From JBFXDI01 sp050181295 (GTDB lineage Bacteria > Pseudomonadota > Alphaproteobacteria > Rhizobiales > Aestuariivirgaceae), in assembly GCA_050181295.1 (NCBI GenBank), contig JBFXDI010000165.1, forward strand, positions 1 to 8,112: a stretch of 8,112 nt of DNA. The letters are read 5' to 3'. The translations under genes were made by a program, and so were the position numbers. Positions 1 to 5,078 of this stretch are shown in pieces. Each line of letters begins with the position of its first letter. Positions within the stretch are counted from its first letter, which is position 1. The notes beneath the pieces are model-generated. The model was not told the DNA's origin. It made no database searches and worked only from the letters and a program-made list of their open reading frames with translations.

Positions 1-394
1 CGGCACCGGCTCCGGCTACCAGACGGCGATCCTCTCGAAGCTCTGCCGCCGCGTCTATACGATCGAGCGCTACCGCACGCTGCTCAGGGCGGCCGAGGAA
101 CGCTTCCGGGAACTGAGGCTCGCCAACATCACGACGCTCGCCGGCGACGGCATGAAGGGCTGGCCGGCACAGGCGCCCTTCGAGCGCATCATCGTCACGG
201 CTGCCGCCAAGGAGATCCCGGAGGCGCTGCTCGAGCAGCTGGCGGTGGGCGGCATCATGATCATCCCCGTCGATGTCTCCGATGACCGTCAGGAGCTAAA
301 GCGCGTCACGCGCGACGAGAAGGGCTATGAGTTCGAGTCGCTGATGCCGGTGCGCTTCGTGCCGCTGGTTTCCGGCCTGGCGCGGGAGCTTTGA
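1..394 (+). CDS. pcm: Protein-L-isoaspartate O-methyltransferase, 3' part
   Basis: Partial gene: the reading frame is open from base 2 and 130 residues are visible, so the N-terminal part, roughly 80 residues in this family, lies outside the window. Pcm transfers a methyl group from S-adenosylmethionine to L-isoaspartyl residues of damaged cytosolic proteins, which starts their repair. The visible part opens with the SAM-binding glycine motif GTGSGYQTA, followed by VYTIER (the acidic residue that binds the ribose), AGDGMKGW, and ERIIVTAAAKEIPEALLEQL with a following GG turn, all in the order expected for Pcm. The stop overlaps the next start (TGATG), so it probably leads a cluster with the thioesterase and kdsA genes. 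No frameshift is seen. Family assignment is confident; the biological substrate proteins are not known from sequence. Confidence 0.93.
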   Translation, partial: GTGSGYQTAILSKLCRRVYTIERYRTLLRAAEERFRELRLANITTLAGDGMKGWPAQAPFERIIVTAAAKEIPEALLEQLAVGGIMIIPVDVSDDRQELKRVTRDEKGYEFESLMPVRFVPLVSGLAREL

Positions 395-846
395 TGGACA
401 TGGACGACAAGACACCGGCCCGCAGCCAGCTCACGGGCCGCGCCTTTCTGGAGCAGCGCCTCGCCGGCAGGGGCGCCGCTCCGCTCGGCGAGCTCCTCGG
501 CCTCATCCTGGTCGAGGTAGGCGATGGCTTCGCCGTTTTCGAGGGCACGCCGACCCCGGCCCACTACAATCCCGCCGGCGCGGTGCATGGCGGCTGGATG
601 GCCTCGATCCTGGACAGCGCGCTCGGCTGCGCCATCCATAGCCGCCTCGGCCCGGGCGTGGGCTATGGCACGATCGAGCTCAAGGTCAACTTCGTGCGCG
701 CCATGACGGAGAAGACCGGGCTTGTGCGCTGCCGGGGCGATGTGGTCCACATGGGCCGCCGCATGGCGACCTCCGAGGGCCGGCTTGTGGACATGGCCGG
801 CAAGCTCTATGCCCACGGCTCCTGCACCTGCATGATCTACGAATGA
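394..846 (+). CDS. PaaI-family hotdog-fold thioesterase
   Basis: Predicted 150-residue cytosolic acyl-CoA thioesterase of the PaaI/YdiI-like hotdog family, which hydrolyses acyl- or aryl-CoA thioesters; the substrate cannot be read from sequence. The family signature is clear: NPAGAVHGG at residues 59-67, with Asp74 in the following helix (SILDSALG), then the strand motif GTIELKVNFVR near residues 92-102. Length is normal. The ATG at 394 is chosen because GGGAG (384-388) lies 5 nt upstream; a TTG at 391 would add one residue. The gene overlaps pcm by one base (TGATG) and kdsA by four (ATGA), so translational coupling is likely. No functional link between the thioesterase and its neighbours is evident; co-transcription is inferred from the overlaps alone. 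Confidence 0.85.
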   Translation: MDMDDKTPARSQLTGRAFLEQRLAGRGAAPLGELLGLILVEVGDGFAVFEGTPTPAHYNPAGAVHGGWMASILDSALGCAIHSRLGPGVGYGTIELKVNFVRAMTEKTGLVRCRGDVVHMGRRMATSEGRLVDMAGKLYAHGSCTCMIYE

Positions 847-1688
847 CCTCCTCCACCAAGCCCAATGCGGTCGTGCGGGTAGGCTCCGTGCCGATCGGCA
901 ACCACCTGCCGCTGACGCTCATCGCCGGGCCCTGCCAGCTCGAGACGCGCGAGCATGCCTTCGAGATCGCGGGGCGGCTGAAGGAGATGGCCGCGGCGGC
1001 CGGCCTGGGCTTTGTCTACAAGACCTCCTTCGATAAAGCCAACCGCACCAGCCTCGGTGGACGGCGAGGACTGGGGCTCGAGAAGGCTCTGCCCGTTTTC
1101 CAGGATCTGCGGCGCGAGCTCGAGATTCCGGTGCTGACCGACGTGCATGAGCCCTCGCAATGCGCCGATGTCGCCGAGGCCGTCGACGTTCTGCAGATTC
1201 CCGCCTTCCTCTGCCGCCAGACGGATCTTCTGGTTGCCGCCGCCGCGACGGGCAAACCCGTCAACGTCAAGAAGGGGCAGTTCCTGGCACCCTGGGACAT
1301 GAAGAACGTCGTGCGGAAGATCACCGACAGCGGCAATCCGGACGTGCTCGTGACCGAGCGCGGGGTCTCCTTCGGCTACAACACGCTGGTTTCGGACATG
1401 CGCGCCCTGCCCCTGCTCGCCGAGACCGGTTGTCCGGTCGTGTTCGATGCGACCCATTCCGTGCAGCAGCCGGGCGGACGCGGCGATGCCTCCGGTGGCG
1501 AGCGCCGGTACGTGCCTGTGCTGGCGAAAGCTGCCGTCGCGGTAGGTGTAGCGGCCGTCTTCATCGAGGCCCATCAAGACCCGGATAACGCTCCCTCCGA
1601 CGGCCCCAATATGCTGCCGTTGGGGGAATTGCCGGAACTTCTGGGACGGCTGGCCGTTATAGATTCCGTCTCGAAGACGTCTCGTTAA
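843..1688 (+). CDS. kdsA: 3-deoxy-D-manno-octulosonate 8-phosphate synthase
   Basis: 281-residue KDO-8-phosphate synthase, which condenses phosphoenolpyruvate with D-arabinose 5-phosphate to make Kdo8P, the precursor of the Kdo sugars of the LPS inner core. It is cytosolic. Visible family motifs are IAGPCQLE (27-34), KTSFDKANRTS (60-70), LTDVHEPSQ (98-106), CRQTDLL (124-130), NVKKGQFLAPWD (141-152), DATHSVQQPGG (202-212) and FIEAHQDP (240-247). Cys31, His205, Glu242 and Asp253 each sit exactly 20 positions after Cys11, His185, Glu222 and Asp233 of the Aquifex aeolicus enzyme, which marks the metal-dependent class; the E. coli metal-independent enzyme has Asn at the cysteine position. The ATG overlaps the thioesterase stop (ATGA). 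The gene is intact and of normal length. I see no clear terminator directly after it. Confidence 0.97.
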   Translation: MTSSTKPNAVVRVGSVPIGNHLPLTLIAGPCQLETREHAFEIAGRLKEMAAAAGLGFVYKTSFDKANRTSLGGRRGLGLEKALPVFQDLRRELEIPVLTDVHEPSQCADVAEAVDVLQIPAFLCRQTDLLVAAAATGKPVNVKKGQFLAPWDMKNVVRKITDSGNPDVLVTERGVSFGYNTLVSDMRALPLLAETGCPVVFDATHSVQQPGGRGDASGGERRYVPVLAKAAVAVGVAAVFIEAHQDPDNAPSDGPNMLPLGELPELLGRLAVIDSVSKTSR

Positions 1689-1692
1689 CCGA

Positions 1693-1710
1693 CGTTCATC
1701 CGCCGTTCAT
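1693..1710 (+). promoter_or_regulatory. Tandem CGTTCAT repeat, possible regulator site
   Basis: CGTTCAT occurs at 1693-1699 and again at 1704-1710, an 11-bp period or about one helical turn. The pair begins just after the kdsA stop and ends 58 nt before the start of the Gly/Tyr-rich gene, a usual place for an activator or response-regulator site. An ATGAA at 1728-1732 is the inverse of the repeat core TTCAT. Binding is inference only; I found no convincing -35/-10 pair next to it. Confidence 0.3.
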
Positions 1711-1768
1711 ATTGGCTGGACCACAGAATGAAAGTTCGGACGGCGGTTTGCCCTTGGAGGGTTTAACA

Positions 1769-2074
1769 ATGGCACTCAAATCGACGTTGGCCGGCTTTGC
1801 GGCCGCTGCAGCGTTGGGCGGCCTGTTGTTGCTCGGAGCGCCGCAAAAGGCGGAAGCCGGTGTCCACATTGGCATCGGTGTACCGGGCATCTACTTTGGC
1901 GGCTACCCGGCCTATGGATACGGTTACGGGTATGGTGGCGGCTACGGATACTATCCGGGCTACTATCACTATCCCCGGTACCGGTATCATCGGCATCGGT
2001 ACTATCGTCATGGATGGGACAGGCCGCGCTATAAGCACAAGAGGTATTGGAAGAAACGCCATAGGCGCTACTAG
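1769..2074 (+). CDS. Small exported Gly/Tyr-rich, basic C-terminal protein
   Basis: Predicted 101-residue exported protein of unknown function. The ATG at 1769 is chosen over in-frame upstream starts because GGAGG (1756-1760) lies 8 nt before it and a signal peptide begins exactly there: basic start, hydrophobic core at residues 7-23, and a likely cleavage after KAEA (30/31). The mature part of about 71 residues has two zones: a Gly/Tyr-rich segment (about 36-66, with GYGYGYGGGYGYY) and a very basic Tyr/Arg/His/Lys tail (67-101). Low-complexity exported proteins of this kind are common in Rhizobiales and poorly characterised; surface, envelope or metal-contact roles are guesses. It looks monocistronic: its own upstream region contains a tandem repeat and a strong terminator follows 15 nt after the stop. 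Confidence 0.78.
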   Translation: MALKSTLAGFAAAAALGGLLLLGAPQKAEAGVHIGIGVPGIYFGGYPAYGYGYGYGGGYGYYPGYYHYPRYRYHRHRYYRHGWDRPRYKHKRYWKKRHRRY

Positions 2075-2089
2075 GCCTCGCGTGGAACT

Positions 2090-2126
2090 GAGAAAGGGCA
2101 GGACTTCGGTCCTGCCCTTTCTCTTT
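2090..2126 (+). terminator. Rho-independent terminator after the Gly/Tyr-rich gene
   Basis: A perfect 15-bp inverted repeat, GAGAAAGGGCAGGAC at 2090-2104 with its complement at 2109-2123, encloses a TTCG tetraloop (2105-2108). The right arm ends in CTTTCTC and TTT follows. It lies 15 nt after the stop at 2074 and separates that gene from the RidA gene. It is the strongest terminator in the window. Confidence 0.9.
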
Positions 2127-2176
2127 GAGACCTGGTTTGCGCTAGGATGGCGGATCAAAAACGGAGGACGGCCGGC

Positions 2177-2563
2177 ATGCGCTACGTGACCACCGACAAG
2201 GCGGCGAAACCCTTCTCGCGTTACAGCCAGGCGGTCGTCCTGGAGGACGGAGAGCGCCTCGTCTTCATCTCCGGGCAGGTGGGCGTTTCTGCTTCGGGAG
2301 AACTCGCTCCGACATCCTCAGCCCAGCACGAAGCCGTCTGGAGCAACATCCTGGCAATCCTGGAGAGCGAAGGACTTGGACCGCAGCACCTTGTCGATGT
2401 AACGGGCTACATCACCGATCCGGCAGAGCTGCCGGCCTATCGTGCCGCTCGTGACAAGGCATTGAACGGAGCCGCGCCCGCTTCGACGCTGCTCGTCGTG
2501 CAGGGGCTTGCGGATCCGCGGTGGAAAGTCGAGATCTCGGCCGTGGCGGCTGCGACGGGCTAG
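2177..2563 (+). CDS. RidA/YjgF/UK114-family protein without the catalytic arginine
   Basis: 128-residue small Rid-family protein, a usual length. Classical RidA trimers hydrolyse reactive 2-aminoacrylate-type enamines/imines released by PLP enzymes. Family features are visible: LVFISGQVGV (28-37), the helix HEAVWSNILAILE (51-63), VDVTGYITDP (73-82), the PASTLLVVQGLADPR segment (101-115) and the KVEISA end with Glu119. The position matching Arg105 of E. coli RidA, in its PARS segment, is Ser103 here, and the loop to the conserved Glu is one residue longer. Imine deaminase activity is therefore doubtful, and it probably belongs to a Rid subfamily lacking that arginine. The ATG at 2177 is chosen because GGAGG (2163-2167) lies 9 nt upstream; an in-frame ATG at 2147 has no such site and would add ten non-family residues. 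It converges on the next gene with a 3-nt gap. Confidence 0.88.
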   Translation: MRYVTTDKAAKPFSRYSQAVVLEDGERLVFISGQVGVSASGELAPTSSAQHEAVWSNILAILESEGLGPQHLVDVTGYITDPAELPAYRAARDKALNGAAPASTLLVVQGLADPRWKVEISAVAAATG

Positions 2564-2566
2564 CTC

Positions 2567-3001
2567 TTACGGGCTTACGCCGCCGCCGTTGTTGTTGTCG
2601 GTCAGCAGGATGATCGCCACGACGCCGCCGCCTATGACACCCATTGCCGCTGCCGGCACGACCCAGTCGGGAGTGTCGCCATCCAAGGCTCGGCTCGAAC
2701 TCTCTTCCAGATCAGCGCTGGTCTTGAGGCAGGGAGCCCGGCTCATCACGACGACCACCGCGCCCGGCTTGACCGGCACCTTGCAATCCTGGTTGTAGAC
2801 GACGATCGCCGAACCGCCCTTGTCCGCCATCACGCGGTCGCCGGCATTGAGCTGGTAGGACCCGAGAACCGGGCTGAAGCCTTCGCCCTGGTTGACCGAA
2901 ACGGGGCCGCGAACATTCTCCACCCGCACTTCGGCCTGCGCGAGGCCGATGCCGGTGATCATGGCCAGCGTTGCCGCTGCAAACTGCATTCGACGTTTCA
3001 T
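2567..3001 (-). CDS. Exported FecR-like domain protein with C-terminal membrane segment
   Basis: 144 residues, function unknown. The N-terminus is a signal peptide (MKRR, hydrophobic residues 7-20, likely cleavage after AQA at 23). Residues about 24-86 look like the small beta-rich FecR-type domain: VRGPVSVNQGEGF, then LNAGDRVMADKGGSAIVVY, then VKPGAVVVV. Cys73 and Cys91 could form a disulfide. An acidic/Ser stretch (95-112) leads to one hydrophobic segment (about 113-133) and a short polar tail, TDNNNGGG. This suggests a periplasmic domain held in the inner membrane by its C-terminus; the order (domain, then a glycine-rich membrane helix) is inferred. The ATG at 3001 has AGGGGG (3008-3013) 6 nt upstream. 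No partner gene is adjacent, so a role in signalling, as for true FecR proteins, is not supported by context. Confidence 0.72.
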   Translation of the reverse strand: MKRRMQFAAATLAMITGIGLAQAEVRVENVRGPVSVNQGEGFSPVLGSYQLNAGDRVMADKGGSAIVVYNQDCKVPVKPGAVVVVMSRAPCLKTSADLEESSSRALDGDTPDWVVPAAAMGVIGGGVVAIILLTDNNNGGGVSP

Positions 3002-3240
3002 GGGACGCCCCCTGCGATTCTTAATCTTCTGTAACTCACCCTAGGGAAATTGAAACGCGAATGCAATGTGGTGGTTGCAGCGCATTGGACTATTTCGGAG
3101 ATGTTGCAGCAATGTCGCTCGCCTTGTGACCAGAGCGGCAAGTATTTGTATTTTAAGGAGAACTTTTACACGCACGAGTTACGCCTTCCATGTAGACGGC
3201 AGCCGCGCGGCGCCAGATCTTAGGATCGCGCTGGGAGCAG
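3002..3240. other. Non-coding interval, AT-richer than its surroundings
   Basis: This 239-bp gap separates two genes on the - strand. It holds a promoter-like pair for the downstream - strand gene (listed separately) and otherwise no supportable gene. AAGGAG at 3155-3160 resembles a + strand ribosome binding site, but no ATG, GTG or TTG follows at a usable distance. The base composition is visibly less GC-rich than the coding DNA around it. Confidence 0.5.
3038..3066 (-). promoter_or_regulatory. Possible sigma70-type promoter for the FecR-like gene
   Basis: Read on the - strand: TTGCAT (3061-3066), a 17-nt spacer, then TAGGGT (3038-3043). Transcription would begin about 30 nt before the start codon at 3001. 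The -10 match is weak, so this is a candidate only. Confidence 0.3.
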
Positions 3241-3819
3241 TCATCCCAGGATTGGCTGTTGCCCCTGGTCGACTTTCAGCCAATCGACCTGCCGCAAAAC
3301 GGTCTCCGCAAGGTCCGGAGGCGTCCTGTCGTCCGTGGGCACGACAAGCACGTCTTTGGCGTCTTCACGCGCCATGCGCCTCGCCTGGCGGAGCGAGCGT
3401 TGCGCCTGATCTTCCGCTCCTGACCCGATCTCGCGCCGCGCCAGTCGATCGAGCAGCGCAGGCTCCGAAACCAGGAGCCGGACAACCGCGATCCGGGCAT
3501 CGGGGATGGCATCAACGATCCATCGCCGATCGAAATCGAGATGCATCATGACGCCCGACATGATCAGCCGCGAATGCCCCAAGGCCCGGTAGGTAGACCA
3601 GATCGCGGCCAGATTGATGCTGCTGACGTCGGTTGTCCCTGGCCGGACCGCTTCGAGATCCTCGGCGCTCGGGCGGGGAAACACCCTGTCGAGTTCATCC
3701 GTCTCGATGACCGCGTGGCCAACACGCGCCGCAGCAAGTCGGGCACTCATTTCCCAGCAAAGCGTGGACTTGCCCACGCCGGCAGGACCCGTAACCAGCA
3801 GAATCTGCGTGATACTCAA
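3241..3819 (-). CDS. P-loop NTPase, small-molecule-kinase-like
   Basis: 192-residue predicted cytosolic ATP-binding protein. The Walker A motif GPAGVGKST is at residues 11-19. An IETDELDRVF segment (about 38-47) sits where nucleotide or sugar kinases of the APS-kinase/gluconate-kinase/chloramphenicol-phosphotransferase type carry acidic catalytic residues. An Arg-rich LLDRLARREIGSG region and the following helix (about 122-150) resemble the lid of such kinases. The substrate is unknown. The start is unusual: the frame is closed by TGA 21 nt upstream and has no ATG before the Walker motif. The best start is TTG at 3817-3819, only 3 nt from GGAGG (3823-3827), so translation may be weak or start a few codons later. 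The upstream small gene is separated by a terminator, so this gene needs its own promoter within about 3820-3875; I see no strong one. Confidence 0.75.
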   Translation of the reverse strand: MSITQILLVTGPAGVGKSTLCWEMSARLAAARVGHAVIETDELDRVFPRPSAEDLEAVRPGTTDVSSINLAAIWSTYRALGHSRLIMSGVMMHLDFDRRWIVDAIPDARIAVVRLLVSEPALLDRLARREIGSGAEDQAQRSLRQARRMAREDAKDVLVVPTDDRTPPDLAETVLRQVDWLKVDQGQQPILG

Positions 3820-3875
3820 TATCCTCCGACGACGCCTTCAGAAATTGGCACTGCCTAGCGCTATCCCACAAATGG

Positions 3876-3908
3876 AAACGGCGGAAGCTGGGGTCGCTTC
3901 CGCCGTTT
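3876..3908 (-). terminator. Hairpin terminator after the 32-codon small ORF
   Basis: A 13-bp perfect stem, AAACGGCGGAAGC (3876-3888) with GCTTCCGCCGTTT (3896-3908), closes a 7-nt loop. Both outer ends carry T-rich edges in their own direction (TTTCC on the - strand, TTTTCC on the + strand), so it could work both ways. Only the - strand has a gene running into it: the small ORF stops 37 nt before it. Confidence 0.75.
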
Positions 3909-3945
3909 TCCGTCGCGGCTTCGAAAGCCGCATATTGGTGTTGCA

Positions 3946-4044
3946 TCAGCGGTTGTTCGCAGGCGCAGCATTCGCGGGGCGGGCGCGCCGATCGAGCATT
4001 GCCGAATGGTAAACGTTTGCGTAGGCTTCAAAAATCCAGTTCAT
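3946..4044 (-). CDS. Small ORF, 32-residue predicted microprotein
   Basis: A short reading frame encoding 32 residues that begin MNWIFEAYANVYHSAM and end in an Arg/Ala/Pro/Asn-rich tail (LDRRARPANAAPANNR). The first half is aromatic and amphipathic (W3, F5, Y8, Y12), the second half basic and probably disordered; there is no signal peptide or clear membrane helix. Support for it being real: ATG at 4044 has AGGAGA (4051-4056) 7 nt upstream; a -35/-10 pair (4098-4103 / 4075-4080) precedes it; a 13-bp stem terminator follows 37 nt after the stop; and it is divergent from a LysR gene with shared palindromes. Aromatic N-terminal microproteins are familiar from rhizobial genomes, but I cannot name a family. 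Function unknown. The alternative is that the roughly 195-nt transcript acts as an RNA, or does both. Confidence 0.6.
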   Translation of the reverse strand: MNWIFEAYANVYHSAMLDRRARPANAAPANNR

Positions 4045-4058
4045 GACTCATCTCCTGA

Positions 4059-4071
4059 TCTCATCTTGAGA
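4059..4071. promoter_or_regulatory. Palindromic T-N11-A box, proximal to small ORF
   Basis: TCTCA-TCT-TGAGA is a perfect 5-bp inverted repeat with a 3-nt centre, starting with T and ending with A 12 positions later, the LysR-type operator form T-N11-A. One more base pair extends each side (4058-4072). It covers the predicted transcription start of the small ORF (about 4068) and lies just upstream of its ribosome binding site, a position suited to repression. Confidence 0.5.
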
Positions 4072-4074
4072 TGA

Positions 4075-4103
4075 AATATGGAGCATCCCCTCTTGCGCCG
4101 CAA
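4075..4103 (-). promoter_or_regulatory. Predicted promoter of the small ORF
   Basis: On the - strand, TTGCGG (4098-4103), 17-nt spacer, CATATT (4075-4080). A start near 4068 gives a leader of about 24 nt. It overlaps the predicted promoter of the divergent LysR gene, as is usual for LysR divergons. Confidence 0.4.
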
Positions 4104-4121
4104 ACGGCAATTTCCTACACA
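4093..4121 (+). promoter_or_regulatory. Predicted promoter of the lysR gene
   Basis: TTGCGC (4093-4098), 17-nt spacer, TACACA (4116-4121). The -10 element falls inside the second palindrome (4116-4128), so bound regulator would block it, consistent with negative autoregulation. Matches are moderate. Confidence 0.35.
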
Positions 4122-4128
4122 TCGTGTA
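4116..4128. promoter_or_regulatory. Palindromic T-N11-A box, proximal to lysR
   Basis: TACAC-ATC-GTGTA has the same 5-3-5 layout and T-N11-A spacing as the box at 4059-4071, but different arms. TTTCC before it and GGAAA after it extend the symmetry with a one-base offset. The two box centres are 57 bp apart. The box is 17 nt before the lysR ATG. This is the better candidate for the main recognition site. Confidence 0.5.
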
Positions 4129-4145
4129 AGGAAAAGTCACCGATC

Positions 4146-5078
4146 ATGCCGCGCCGCCTCCCATCGCTCAATGCGCTCCGGGCCTTCGAGGCCGCCGCCC
4201 GCCATCAAAGCATGACGGAGGCGGCCGAGGAGCTGTTCGTCACCCATGCCGCCGTGAGCCGCCACATTCGTGACCTTGAGGAGTGGCTGGGCCTGCCCTT
4301 GTTTCTTCGCACCGGGCGTGGCGTCAGATTGACGGAGGCCGGCCAGCAATACGCCGCGGAGCTGACGCCGCTGTTCGATTCGCTGGCGCAGGCGACGCGC
4401 GACGTGATGAGCCGTGGCAAGGTCCGACGCCTCGCCGTGACGGTGGACCCGTCTTTCGCCTCGCGCTGGCTGGTGCCGCGTCTCGGCCGCTTCAACGCGC
4501 TCCACCCCGACATCGAGCTGGAGATCGACCCCGACGCGTCCCTCGTCGATTTCCATGCCGGGGGTTTCGATCTCGGCATTCGCACCGGCGCCGGTCGCTG
4601 GGAGGGGCTGGACGCCGTCGAGATTGCGAAATTCTCCGTCTTTCCCGTCTGCTCGGCGAGGCTGATCGCCGGCCAGACGCTGACCTCGCCGGCCGAACTC
4701 GCCAGGTTCACCCTGCTCCATACCTTTTCGCGCGAATGGTGGGCCGACTGGCTGGAGGCCGCGGGCGTCGAGGGCGTGGACGGCCGCCGCGGACCGGTAT
4801 TCCAGAACCATCTGGCGATCGAGGCGGCCGAAGCCGGACAGGGCTTCGCGCTGGGCGACCAGGTTCTTACCGTCGATGCGCTGGCGGAAGGCTGGCTCGT
4901 GCGCCCCTTCGCCATCGAGGTGAAGGAGCCCGGCGGTTACTTCCTCGTCCGCCTCGCCGGCCGCAAGGAGAGCGTCGTCCAGCGGGCGTTCCGGGAGTGG
5001 CTGCTCGCCGAGATGACCGAGACCCAGCGTACTTTTGCCGGGCAGGCCAGGAGCGAGCTTCTGCCCGTCAAGGTCTAG
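4146..5078 (+). CDS. LysR-type transcriptional regulator, GcvA-like
   Basis: 310-residue LysR family regulator, a usual length. The winged helix-turn-helix is at the N-terminus (about 7-65): LNALRAFEAAARHQSMTEAA, then the recognition helix in THAAVSRHIRDLEEWLG, then the wing LFLRTGRGVRLTEAGQQY. The opening is typical of the GcvA group, which includes regulators of amino-acid and beta-lactamase genes. The effector domain follows (about 93-295) with LDAVEIAKFSVFPVCS and NHLAIEAAEAGQGFALGDQ segments. The ATG at 4146 is chosen because family homology starts there; an in-frame ATG at 4071 would add 25 unrelated residues and place the operator-like palindrome inside the gene. AAGGAA (4128-4133) lies 12 nt upstream, a rather long spacing. 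Its likely targets are its own promoter and the divergent small ORF; the effector molecule is unknown. Confidence 0.9.
   Translation: MPRRLPSLNALRAFEAAARHQSMTEAAEELFVTHAAVSRHIRDLEEWLGLPLFLRTGRGVRLTEAGQQYAAELTPLFDSLAQATRDVMSRGKVRRLAVTVDPSFASRWLVPRLGRFNALHPDIELEIDPDASLVDFHAGGFDLGIRTGAGRWEGLDAVEIAKFSVFPVCSARLIAGQTLTSPAELARFTLLHTFSREWWADWLEAAGVEGVDGRRGPVFQNHLAIEAAEAGQGFALGDQVLTVDALAEGWLVRPFAIEVKEPGGYFLVRLAGRKESVVQRAFREWLLAEMTETQRTFAGQARSELLPVKV

Noticed and set aside
3155..3160. AAGGAG resembling a ribosome binding site on the + strand
   Set aside because: No ATG, GTG or TTG follows at a usable distance; the next ATG (3190-3192) is followed at once by TAG.
3231..3249. CTGGGA / TCCCAG inverted repeat around the stop of the P-loop gene
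   Set aside because: Only 6 bp, with the stop codon inside the loop and no T-run; too weak to call a terminator.
3066..3551. + strand open frame starting in the intergenic gap
   Set aside because: Most of it is antisense to the P-loop NTPase gene, it lacks a ribosome binding site and its composition is shadow-like.
3695..3946. - strand open frame whose ATG overlaps the stop of the 32-residue ORF (TGATG)
   Set aside because: The overlap looks like coupling, but the frame runs through the 13-bp terminator stem and then out of frame through the P-loop gene, with unnatural composition.
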